Assembly (NCBI GenBank): GCA_016716135.1
Contig: JADJWX010000030.1
Location: forward strand, 62,001-126,000
Reading direction: 5' to 3'
Length of the DNA: 64,000 bases
Source: Lewinellaceae bacterium
GTDB taxonomy: Bacteria; Bacteroidota; Bacteroidia; Chitinophagales; Saprospiraceae
This document shows, piece after piece, positions 28,519 through 36,185 of this stretch (the first letter of the stretch is position 1; the number at the start of each line of letters is the position of its first letter). The position numbers and the translations under genes are program-made. A model generated the notes under the pieces. The model was given only the letters and a program-made list of their open reading frames with translations, ran no database searches and was not told where the DNA came from.

Positions 28519-29850
28519 ATGCTGGAAGCGCTGGCCAAACTGGTTTCCAACGAAAATTTCCTGAATCCGGAGCACCTGATACATCCGGCCATGATCGAAT
28601 CCAGCCTGCACTACAACCAAGCAATTGATATCAACGAACTGTCGGCGCGCGTGCAGGCCCTGTATGACGCGCTTGGTGGCACTTCCGGACTGCTGCAACA
28701 ACTAACAGCCCAAAAAGACGATGTGGAAAACGACGTCGTCGGGGCGCCGGCGGCGCTACTGGCGCACTTCCGGGCTGCCTGGCGCTGGGGCGTGGCAGAG
28801 GCCTTGTCCCATCCGGGCGCTGCCGATGCGGAAAAAACGATCCTGCTTGTCCGGGCAGAAACGCTGATCAGCACGCTGCAAGGTAGGCTGGACAGCTATG
28901 ACCAACTGGCTTCGAATATTCCCCAGCAGGGCGAAGAGCGCGAGATTGCCGCCTATTACATCAACATGGCCAAAGCCCTTTTGGGCCAGGATGCCGTGGT
29001 ATTGCCGGTATTTGAACTGTTGAATCCGGAGGAAGTACAGGCGGCACTGACCGACAGCGCGGCTATTTTGCCGACCGGCAAACCCTTGGCGCTGGAAACC
29101 TGGTTGTGTCAAACAGGCCGCATCCGGCCGAAAGTGGGGCATTTCGAACATTACCTGGTTGGCAAAGCGCTCGAAAGCGCCTTCGACGACGAAGTGCAAC
29201 AGGCCGACACCCTGCAATTGCCCTACCGGGAAAATGACCACTGGGTAGGGGAGGAGTTGCCCGCGGATTATTTCGAACTGCTTGACCAGGATGCCAATCC
29301 CGTTAACAGGGACAAGCTCTCGCTGATTATGCTGTTCGACAGCGCCCGGGATACCATCCTGGCTTTTGACAAGAACAGCAGTGCGCCGGCGCCCAAATTT
29401 ACCGGTTTGATCTTCGACGAGTGGCAGGAGGTGATCCCCAACAAGGAGGAAACCACCGGAATTGCCTTCAATTACGACCAGCCCAATGCCGAGGCGCCCC
29501 AAACGGTGTTGGTGGCCGTGCCGCCGGTTGCAGCGGATTATAGCCTGGACTATTTGCTCGATGCCATCAACGCCACCTTTGACCTGGCTAAAATTCGGGC
29601 GGTCGAACCCGAACATCTGGCAGAAGCCCTGACGATTAATAATGCCAACATGGATCACTTTCTGTTTTCCCATCCCTTGCCGGCAGTATTGGCCCGGGTG
29701 GCCGACTTTACAAAAGCTGCCGACATCTCGGCCGATTTTAATATCAACAACAGCGATACCAACCCAAACAGCCTGCTTTTCCCCTTTGGCAATTTCAACG
29801 ACGGCCTGGCCGTCGAAGTGGAAACAAACACGGGCGGCGGCGGTGCATAA
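28519..29850 (+). CDS. Block protein G, C-terminal part (continuation after second frameshift)
   Basis: Coding sense in this frame begins upstream of the first Met, at about 28358 (ASQLQESELGRLFRHTAI), so the ATG at 28519 is probably not a real start. The segment contains DLSA-like helices (AIDINELSARVQALYDALGG), a helical hairpin region, and a beta-rich end with GLIFDEWQEVIPNKEETTG and AFNYDQPNAEAPQTVLVAVP. It ends in Gly-rich NTGGGGA at 29850. It completes a protein of about 2877 residues, and 30 bp later the next gene starts. No enzyme family is recognised. Confidence 0.68.
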   Translation: MLEALAKLVSNENFLNPEHLIHPAMIESSLHYNQAIDINELSARVQALYDALGGTSGLLQQLTAQKDDVENDVVGAPAALLAHFRAAWRWGVAEALSHPGAADAEKTILLVRAETLISTLQGRLDSYDQLASNIPQQGEEREIAAYYINMAKALLGQDAVVLPVFELLNPEEVQAALTDSAAILPTGKPLALETWLCQTGRIRPKVGHFEHYLVGKALESAFDDEVQQADTLQLPYRENDHWVGEELPADYFELLDQDANPVNRDKLSLIMLFDSARDTILAFDKNSSAPAPKFTGLIFDEWQEVIPNKEETTGIAFNYDQPNAEAPQTVLVAVPPVAADYSLDYLLDAINATFDLAKIRAVEPEHLAEALTINNANMDHFLFSHPLPAVLARVADFTKAADISADFNINNSDTNPNSLLFPFGNFNDGLAVEVETNTGGGGA

Positions 29851-29880
29851 ACCAGCATTAATATTTGAAAATCAAAATCT

Positions 29881-31797
29881 ATGGCTGCATTCAATCAATA
29901 TGGTTCCGGAGGCGGAGTAACCGTAAAAGCCGATCCTGGCAAACTGCGCCTCGGCGTGTGGAACCGCCTGGAGCCCCGGCCCCGCAGTGCGGAATTCAGT
30001 AAAGCCCTCAGCGCACCGATCCCGGATGCCCTGTTTATGCTTACTAAACAATGGCTGTTCGGTGAGTTCAAAGGCGAAGACACCGGCACCGCGGTTATGG
30101 CCAAAGTGGCGCTGAAAGCGAGTCCCGTCTCCCGCTTCAACCTGCCCGGGCAGGCCCCGGTCGGCTATGACGAAAGCATCCCATTGGAGGCCTGCATCGA
30201 AGCGGAACCGGCGCCAATGGATTTTACGACCCAGCGGAAAATTACCACGGTCTGGAAAAAAATTCTAAAAGCCAAAAATGTACCTGCCAGTGTCTTTCAG
30301 GCTTTTCTGACAGTTTTCCCTTACACGTTCCCTGCGGAAACCGGTAACGGCGATCCGGACGATACCGTCCAGGAATTGGAAAAATCCGCCTGCGATTCGG
30401 CCGATACGCACTACCTGGATGCGTTGGACCAGGGCGCCCGTTGCAGGCTGCATGCCCTTTCGGGGAAAATGCTGTACGCCCTGGATTTTCTCGCATATAT
30501 CCGCACGGTGAATGCCAATACAGTTTTGTTCGAAAACGAGACCCTGGATGCACAAACCTCGGCGGATGTCACCACGCATGCGCAAAGCATCAAAAGTGCT
30601 ATTGCCGAACTGCTCGACTGGTTTACCGACCTGTTTTACACCCCGGAACCCGGCAACTTCGCCTGGGATGCTTCCCGACTCGAGTACCGCTTCAATCTGG
30701 CCGTGCAAAACCCCGACGGCTCAAAATCCGCAGTCGTCGCCAAAGAATACTATCAGGGCAATCCGGATTGGTACGCCTACGAACTCGACAACCCGGCGCA
30801 GCACACTCAGCACTTGCTGACACCAACTACCCTGGTCGGGGAGAACCAGACCATCCGGGAAAAACAAATCACCTTGTTGGCTGCCGATGTGGACTTCCCG
30901 GGTATGCCCAACAAACGCTATTGGTCTTTTGAAAACGGAAAAATCAACTTCGGCGCGCTGAAAGCCAATACCACGGACCTGGCGCTGATCGCTTTTGCCG
31001 AATTCGGCTTTATGTATTCGAATGACTGGCAGATCATCCCCTTCAAGGTGCCCGTGGGGAGTTTGTGCACTGTGGAAAACCTGGTTGTGACCGATTGTTT
31101 TGGTTTTAAAACCAAAATTGAACCGGCTAACAAAAGTCTGGGTAGTCATGACTGGACCATGTTCAACCTGAGCGCCACCGACAACTACCAACCGGCAACG
31201 CCCGACGCGCGGGTCTTTATCCCGCCTGTGACCTTCAAAACGCAGGAAGGGCCGCCCGTGGAAAAAGTCTTGTTCCTGCGGGATGAAATGGCCAACATGG
31301 TTTGGGGGATCGAACAGGTCATTCCCGACCTGTTCGGCAACGGCGAGAGCGGTTACGAGGTGTTTCACCGGCTGAAAAACTACTTACAGGCACAGGCTAC
31401 ACCCCCGGCAGCCCTGGCGCCGGCTACCCATAACTACATTTTCATGACGAGCACGCCGGAAAACTGGATTCCCTTTGTGCCCGTAAACCTTACTCCCAAT
31501 GCTGCACAGGTCCAAATCCGGCTCCAGCGCGGCCGCCTGCGCCGGAATATCGAAGGCGTGGACGATAAAGATCCTGTGGCGCCTTACGGGGTATTGCTGA
31601 CGGAGGTCGATACGCCCTATTATATTGAAGAGGAAGAGGTACCCCGCGAGGGCATCCAGGTTATCCGCGCCTTTCAAAAAGCGCGTTGGTACAACGGCAA
31701 AAACATTTGCTGGTTGGGCCGGCAGAAGAAGACGGGTAAAGGCGAAGGGAACAGCGGGCTGCGCTTCGACGATATCCAGCGGAGCGAAGAAGAATAA
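29881..31797 (+). CDS. Block protein H: conserved uncharacterised protein (638 aa)
   Basis: An intact frame from ATG 29881. The N-terminus has a distinctive signature: WNRLEPRPRSAEF (27-39) and PDALFMLTKQWLFGEF (48-63) followed by KGEDTG, which I recall as a conserved block in hypothetical proteins of many phyla. The rest is mixed, with YRFNLAVQNPDGSKSAVVAK near 265 and a C-terminal basic domain (RLQRGRLRRNIEG, then RAFQKARWYNGKNICWLG). No signal peptide, no membrane helix. It lies between giants G and F with 30- and 27-bp gaps, so co-translation and a shared complex are plausible. Confidence 0.8.
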   Translation: MAAFNQYGSGGGVTVKADPGKLRLGVWNRLEPRPRSAEFSKALSAPIPDALFMLTKQWLFGEFKGEDTGTAVMAKVALKASPVSRFNLPGQAPVGYDESIPLEACIEAEPAPMDFTTQRKITTVWKKILKAKNVPASVFQAFLTVFPYTFPAETGNGDPDDTVQELEKSACDSADTHYLDALDQGARCRLHALSGKMLYALDFLAYIRTVNANTVLFENETLDAQTSADVTTHAQSIKSAIAELLDWFTDLFYTPEPGNFAWDASRLEYRFNLAVQNPDGSKSAVVAKEYYQGNPDWYAYELDNPAQHTQHLLTPTTLVGENQTIREKQITLLAADVDFPGMPNKRYWSFENGKINFGALKANTTDLALIAFAEFGFMYSNDWQIIPFKVPVGSLCTVENLVVTDCFGFKTKIEPANKSLGSHDWTMFNLSATDNYQPATPDARVFIPPVTFKTQEGPPVEKVLFLRDEMANMVWGIEQVIPDLFGNGESGYEVFHRLKNYLQAQATPPAALAPATHNYIFMTSTPENWIPFVPVNLTPNAAQVQIRLQRGRLRRNIEGVDDKDPVAPYGVLLTEVDTPYYIEEEEVPREGIQVIRAFQKARWYNGKNICWLGRQKKTGKGEGNSGLRFDDIQRSEEE

Positions 31798-31824
31798 TGC
31801 TAATAAACGGTAAAAATCTCCACT

Positions 31825-34266
31825 ATGGCCATACGCGCCTTGCCTTTTTCCGATATCCAAAATCCGGCAGCCGGTCTGGTTGATCCGGACTATCTGGGTT
31901 ATGCCGCGGGCGATACGAATTACGCCTTAGTAAGCCACTTCGACAAACGGCTGTTTATCGGGTTGGAGAACACCTATCAGGTGTTTATCAACGACAATAC
32001 GGATACCGCCGTTTTTCATTTTGACTGGACCATCCGCCGCTTCGATTACCTGAGTGCCACCTGGCTCAATGAAAATTTGCTCGGCACAAATAACATCACC
32101 GAAACGGGAGCGCTTAACTGGGCACCAACCGAGGCACAGGGCGAAGGCCGGTATGAGATTTCCGTCCGGATTTACAACAATACCAACTCGAATCTGGCAA
32201 CTTGCCATCTGGTGCAAAATGTTTTTTTGCCCTTTACGGTTGACGAATTACAGGATGAAGTCAATGCCGCTGCAACCCTCCAAGTCTGCAATGTCGCCAA
32301 TGCTGCTGCCTTGGGTAACCCGGTGATCACCCAGGTGCTTATTGCCAAATATTGGGAATACATCGTTCAGGAATCGTACCGGACGCCAAACCCGAACGAC
32401 CGCATCACCCCCTTGCGTCTGGTCAATATCCTGCACTTGTTTCACACGTACTACCTGGCCAACCGGCCCGCTATCGATAGCGCACCGCTGTTCCTGCCCG
32501 ATACCAATAAACTATCGGGAAGTTACCGCCACGGCTACCAGGAGATCTGTTTGTGCAGTGCGGCCATGCTGGCCGGCGCGACCGCCTGGCAGGCTAAAAC
32601 CGACGATGCCACTACCTGGGAAGCGGTTGAAAACACGATGCAGGCCAATTTTGATGCCTTGTCGCTGGAGCAACAAATGCACCTGTATAACCTGCTGCGC
32701 TTCCCGAAATCCCTGGTGCGCTTTTTGGCCGACTGTATTCTCACCGTCGGCAACCAGCTGCCGCAAAACGCGGGTATGGAGGACCTGGACCGCAGTCTGA
32801 TCAAATATTTTGCCTTTGCTACGCCGGACCGGGACTTGGAGGCGCTGAATGACCTGGATATTGTCTTTTTTGATGTCGCCTTGCGCGTGCCGCACTTTTA
32901 CCAGCGCAATGATCCGGCTTTCCATATAAATACCATCGCCGCAAACAATTTGGTGCGCGATGATCAGAGTCAGGATGTGTTAAATTTGAAAAACGATCTG
33001 GTAGAACTGGGTTTCACCTTGGTTGCCGAAAACATCGGTAACGATAACCCGCCGAACAGCAACCAATTCAACCTCATTTTGGAGTGGGCAGTGCGCGACT
33101 TTCAAATTTATGCGAAAATGCGCTTCCTGGCGCGCGTCCGGGAAGACCACAACGAAACAACCAACCCGCTACCATACCATGAGCGGCTGCGGCGCACGCC
33201 GAATTTGTTGCGTTACACCGGCCCGGTAAGCGGCGTAGCCAATGAAGAAACACGGCGATTGGTGAAATTGTGGAAGGTGATGGAGTGGCGGTGCCCGGTG
33301 GTGATTACTGCGTTTACACGACCTGCAAATTCGCCGAATTCAAATGCACAATTTACCGTGCTACATACCGCGAACATTTGGCGCCATAATAGGGTGGATG
33401 CTATTCCTCGGATTTTTGTCCAGGACTTCTCCGGGTATTGGCCAATTCCGAATAACCATTTATACTCAATTTTACCCTATTTACACAATGGCAAAATGGT
33501 ACTCGGCACATTTTCGCAGCCTGCCGGCTATCCGGGCGGCCCATTAAATGGCGCCGCTGCTTTTCTTTGGGTAGGTACAACGAATAATAACCTTGTAAAT
33601 ATTACAGGCTCGAACAACAGTACTTCGACGTTCCGGGTGATCGATAGTGTGCAGGACAGAGAGTCTGGCGGGTTTATGGAAGTCGTAAATTGTTGGGACG
33701 CAGCATTTTTATCCATGGGTTATTTCCACTGGACGATAGGGCGGCTGAATGGTGCTGTTTATAATAGAGGCGAACTGCAAGGTTTACTCAGCTATTTCAA
33801 AGCTGAACAGGAAGATGACCCTCCCGGCAGTAATGCACCCAGGATTACCGGCGAGCAGATCGCCAGGAGTTATCAAAAAATTATGTTGTTTTTTGGCCTG
33901 AATACCCACCGGCAATGGAACGACAACCTATCCAACAATGCTTGTTTTATTTCAAACCTGCGAAACTATACTGATGATTTTACCAAGCAAGGTGAAAACT
34001 TTAGCTGGCAGCTAGCCAATACAGTTATAAATGCAGCTTTTGACAATCACAACTATCACCGTACGTGGCATTCTTTTTACAGGTGGGTTATGGCCTTGCG
34101 AACGGAAGCGGCATTCCGCCCCGTCATGTGGCGGTTCGCTCGCTTGCGGTTAAGGGATTTGCGAAATACAAGCTGGGGGATTGACAATGCAAACGATTGG
34201 AAAAATATTAAGGACCAGAACGGCGGAAATTTGAACCCTACCTTGGGTGAAGTTTTTTCGCTCTGA
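31825..34266 (+). CDS. Block protein F, main part: paralogue of A with peptidoglycan-binding segment
   Basis: Starts MAIRALPFSD. Residues 1-300 match the N-terminal domain of protein A (NYALVSHF near 32, FDWTIRRFD, LYNLLRFPKS at 287-296). Residues about 388-495 follow the peptidoglycan-binding plan (LKNDLVELGFTLV, then EWAVRDFQIYAKM, ending in VKLWKVMEWRCPVVIT). Around 622-640 NCWDAAFLSMGYFHWTIG resembles a hydrolase core of the muramidase type (inference). The frame stops at 34264-34266 after GEVFSL; removing one T from the T6 run at 34253-34258 gives GEVFRSERALALLLRW and joins the next frame, for about 971 residues. From about 33300 the sequence becomes notably AT-rich. Confidence 0.75.
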   Translation: MAIRALPFSDIQNPAAGLVDPDYLGYAAGDTNYALVSHFDKRLFIGLENTYQVFINDNTDTAVFHFDWTIRRFDYLSATWLNENLLGTNNITETGALNWAPTEAQGEGRYEISVRIYNNTNSNLATCHLVQNVFLPFTVDELQDEVNAAATLQVCNVANAAALGNPVITQVLIAKYWEYIVQESYRTPNPNDRITPLRLVNILHLFHTYYLANRPAIDSAPLFLPDTNKLSGSYRHGYQEICLCSAAMLAGATAWQAKTDDATTWEAVENTMQANFDALSLEQQMHLYNLLRFPKSLVRFLADCILTVGNQLPQNAGMEDLDRSLIKYFAFATPDRDLEALNDLDIVFFDVALRVPHFYQRNDPAFHINTIAANNLVRDDQSQDVLNLKNDLVELGFTLVAENIGNDNPPNSNQFNLILEWAVRDFQIYAKMRFLARVREDHNETTNPLPYHERLRRTPNLLRYTGPVSGVANEETRRLVKLWKVMEWRCPVVITAFTRPANSPNSNAQFTVLHTANIWRHNRVDAIPRIFVQDFSGYWPIPNNHLYSILPYLHNGKMVLGTFSQPAGYPGGPLNGAAAFLWVGTTNNNLVNITGSNNSTSTFRVIDSVQDRESGGFMEVVNCWDAAFLSMGYFHWTIGRLNGAVYNRGELQGLLSYFKAEQEDDPPGSNAPRITGEQIARSYQKIMLFFGLNTHRQWNDNLSNNACFISNLRNYTDDFTKQGENFSWQLANTVINAAFDNHNYHRTWHSFYRWVMALRTEAAFRPVMWRFARLRLRDLRNTSWGIDNANDWKNIKDQNGGNLNPTLGEVFSL

Positions 34267-34741
34267 AAGAGCCCTGGCATTGTTACTTCGGTGGCATGTT
34301 AATGCCCCAGGGAGCGTTGTGGTTACCAATGTTTCCGATACGATAAAAACAATTTACCACTTTGCCAGATCAAATCAGGTGGCATTATCTGGAATAAACG
34401 TCGATAACTGGATTAATGATGAAACAAGATATCTGATTAGCGGCGCTATCGCTACACCAGAGCAAATAGCAGATGACAGTATTAAAAAATACTTGCGTCG
34501 GCAAAACTTAGCCCTCACACCTTCTATTAGTGGGACGCTGTTCAATGCTCCTGAAAATTGGGCGGCAACTGCCGGCAATAACGGCCTCCCAAACCAGGCT
34601 TCTGAGGAAAACTTTTGCAGGGCAATAATTCTTTATATCCGGCTGCATGGGAGTGGTCCAATGAAAACCTCTATGGGTTTGGTTTATTACGATGTGCCGG
34701 GTACTGCACAAAATTTTGTTATGGATGAAGATGGGCTTTGA
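34247..34741 (+). CDS. Block protein F, continuation after frameshift
   Basis: The GTG at 34247 is not a convincing start; the frame reads on from protein F when one T of 34253-34258 is removed. The 160-residue segment (RWHVNAPGSVVVTNVSDTIK, then YLRRQNLALTPSISGTL) is mixed alpha/beta and unusually AT-rich: 34381-34440 is 33% G+C by hand count, against 53% for 29101-29160. It ends VMDEDGL at 34741, directly overlapping the following T9SS-tailed frame, so it may itself be interrupted there. Confidence 0.6.
   Translation: MKFFRSERALALLLRWHVNAPGSVVVTNVSDTIKTIYHFARSNQVALSGINVDNWINDETRYLISGAIATPEQIADDSIKKYLRRQNLALTPSISGTLFNAPENWAATAGNNGLPNQASEENFCRAIILYIRLHGSGPMKTSMGLVYYDVPGTAQNFVMDEDGL
34253..34258 (+). 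other. Frameshift site 5 (protein F, T6 run)
   Basis: Removing one T gives GEVFRSERALALLL and joins the two frames. It is the only site of the set that needs a deletion to repair it. Confidence 0.7.
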
Positions 34742-35394
34742 GCCAGGCGCGCGCAATGGTGCTTTGCTCCAAAAATATATTTTTCAACCCGTCGCCAGCC
34801 AATCTTAACATTGAGTGTATTTCCAACCTGGTGGTGACAGATGACCCGGCGGTTGGAACCTATGAAGCCCGCGAACAGGTCGCTACCATGGGGACTGTTT
34901 CGGTGCCGGCATTTGCCATGACGGAATTTCTCGCCGGGGTGGAAGTTTTGTTGAATCCCGGTTTTTCGGCCTTGTTGAACTGTGATTTTTGGGCACGCAT
35001 TCAACCTTGTCAGGCTTGCGTTGGGTCGCGGCCGGTAACCCTGGCCTCGAAAGAAACGGCCTTCGATCAACCGCGAATCCATGTGCACTACCTGGAGAAA
35101 CAAAGTCCGGAATTGCGGGACAGCTATGATGCCGGTATGGCTTTGAGCATTTTCCCCAACCCCTTCGATCAACATTTTACCATCCAGTTTGAATTGCCGG
35201 AGGCTGGAAACGTGTATCTGGATGTGGTTGATTTTACGGGAAGATCGGTTAACATAATTTACCCGAACGAATACCTGGATGCCGGGGTGTATCAAATGCT
35301 GATTCCGGCCGCCCAACTGGCAGTGGGTATGTATGAATGCAGAATTGTGACGGATTTTTATCAGGAACAGTTTAATCTGATTAAAATACGATAA
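34738..35394 (+). CDS. T9SS sorting-domain protein, possibly the C-terminus of protein F
   Basis: Up to 218 residues from a TTG at 34738 that overlaps the upstream TGA. The first part (VGTYEAREQVATMG, FLAGVEVLLNPGFSALL) is the repeat that often precedes secretion tails in Bacteroidota; the last about 80 residues (LSIFPNPFDQHFTIQFELPE, then GMYECRIVTDFYQEQFNLIKI) are a T9SS type A sorting domain. It has no signal peptide of its own, which a T9SS cargo needs. That suggests either a truncated remnant or a frameshift at TTT 34737-34739 separating it from protein F; but F also lacks a signal peptide. Confidence is high for the tail, low for the start. Confidence 0.7.
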   Translation: MSQARAMVLCSKNIFFNPSPANLNIECISNLVVTDDPAVGTYEAREQVATMGTVSVPAFAMTEFLAGVEVLLNPGFSALLNCDFWARIQPCQACVGSRPVTLASKETAFDQPRIHVHYLEKQSPELRDSYDAGMALSIFPNPFDQHFTIQFELPEAGNVYLDVVDFTGRSVNIIYPNEYLDAGVYQMLIPAAQLAVGMYECRIVTDFYQEQFNLIKIR

Positions 35395-35433
35395 ACAAAC
35401 ACAGGACATTACACTATTTTTTCAGGGGCAGTC

Positions 35434-35463
35434 TTGGTTTTCAAAGAAAGCATCTTACCTTTG
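35434..35463 (+). promoter_or_regulatory. Predicted rpmH promoter
   Basis: TTG at 35434-35436, 19-nt spacer, TACCTTTG at 35456-35463: an exact match to the Bacteroidota primary promoter form. The start of rpmH is 46 nt downstream. Confidence 0.75.
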
Positions 35464-35508
35464 CGCTCCAAATTTTAAGAACTGTACATTTAGTCCACAC
35501 GATTAGCA

Positions 35509-35664
35509 ATGAAACGTACCTATCAACCGTCCCGTCGCAAGCGCAAGAACAAGCATGGTTTCCGCAGCCGTATGGCTTCCAAAAACGGACGTAAAGTGAT
35601 CGCACGGCGTAGAAAAGCGGGGCGCAAGAAGCTCTCCGTTTCCGATGAGCGCCGCCTGAAGTAA
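35509..35664 (+). CDS. rpmH: 50S ribosomal protein L34
   Basis: A protein of 51 residues, MKRTYQPSRRKRKNKHGFRS at the start, with the highly basic GFRSRM and RRRKAGRKKLSVSD stretches that define L34. It is part of the large ribosomal subunit. A strong promoter precedes it and rnpA follows on the same strand, the usual bacterial arrangement. The TAA stop is at 35662-35664. Confidence 0.97.
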   Translation: MKRTYQPSRRKRKNKHGFRSRMASKNGRKVIARRRKAGRKKLSVSDERRLK

Positions 35665-35713
35665 ACCGCTTCGCCGGCACGGGACCGGACTTTCTCGATA
35701 TATCCCTTTTTTC

Positions 35714-35749
35714 AAAGTCGTCAGTTTGCCGTTGCAGCCTGACGACTTT
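35714..35749 (+). terminator. Hairpin between rpmH and rnpA
   Basis: Inverted repeat AAAGTCGTCAG (35714-35724) / CTGACGACTTT (35739-35749) with a 14-nt loop, followed by GCTTATTTTT. It could attenuate transcription into rnpA, giving more rpmH than rnpA message. Confidence 0.6.
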
Positions 35750-35769
35750 GCTTATTTTTGACCGAGCCA

Positions 35770-36156
35770 ATGCGCACCTTTTCCACCAATGAACGGCTAA
35801 AAAGCCGCAAACTCATCGGCCGGTTGTTCCGGGAAGGCAATTCCTATATCGCCTACCCACTGCGGGTGGTCTGGTTGCCGGTGCAACCCGACGACCCGGC
35901 TTTAGCCACATTCGGCGAGGCCCGGGCGCAATTGGCTATTTCGGTGCCCCGCCGAACCTTCAAAACCGCCGTACAACGCAACCGGCTTAAACGCCGTATA
36001 CGCGAAGCCTATCGCCTGAACAAGCAATTGTTTTACGAAAAATTGACTGCTGCCGACCAACACATTGCCCTGATGCTTGTACTGGTGGCCAAAGAAGAGG
36101 TGCCGTACGCGACAATTGAGGCCGGCGTGCAAAAAATGATCCGGAAGTTTCCGTAA
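35770..36156 (+). CDS. rnpA: Ribonuclease P protein component
   Basis: A protein of 128 residues from ATG 35770 (MRTFSTNERLKSRKLI); an upstream TTG adds only three residues. It has the family signature in the right place: RAQLAISVPRRTFKTAV followed by QRNRLKRRIREAYR, the RNR motif that contacts the catalytic RNA. It supports 5' maturation of tRNAs. It lies downstream of rpmH and 29 bp before a rhomboid protease gene, so the three may share a transcript. Confidence 0.95.
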   Translation: MRTFSTNERLKSRKLIGRLFREGNSYIAYPLRVVWLPVQPDDPALATFGEARAQLAISVPRRTFKTAVQRNRLKRRIREAYRLNKQLFYEKLTAADQHIALMLVLVAKEEVPYATIEAGVQKMIRKFP

Positions 36157-36185
36157 TATGCGGGAGCGAACCAACCTGCACGCTT

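Larger units (their letters stand above)
11173..35394 (+). other. Putative 24-kb operon of giant uncharacterised proteins
   Basis: All reading frames from 11524 to 35394 are on the plus strand with short gaps or overlaps (GTGA at 17888, ATGA at 18376, 2 bp at 21217, 30 bp at 29851, 27 bp at 31798), so co-transcription is likely. The members lack signal peptides and transmembrane helices. Recognisable parts are an M23 peptidase domain, two peptidoglycan-binding segments, one DUF6603 protein and a terminal T9SS tail; the rest is uncharacterised. I recall similar proteins, with the RLEPR and KQWxFGEFxGED and WREYPTDQRG signatures, as conserved hypothetical proteins in other bacteria. The function is not established, and a cell-wall-directed or surface-located machine is a hypothesis. 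Confidence 0.6.

Noticed and set aside
26633..28519. Three separate genes in the 21219-29850 span
   Set aside because: The internal starts lie within continuous coding sense of the neighbouring frame, and single-base repairs join all three smoothly. Reported as pieces of one protein.
11524..35394. Contractile injection system, phage tail or Tc toxin
   Set aside because: I looked for sheath, tube, baseplate, spike, AAA+ ATPase and RHS or Tc repeats and saw none. Only wall-binding and M23 parts overlap with such systems.
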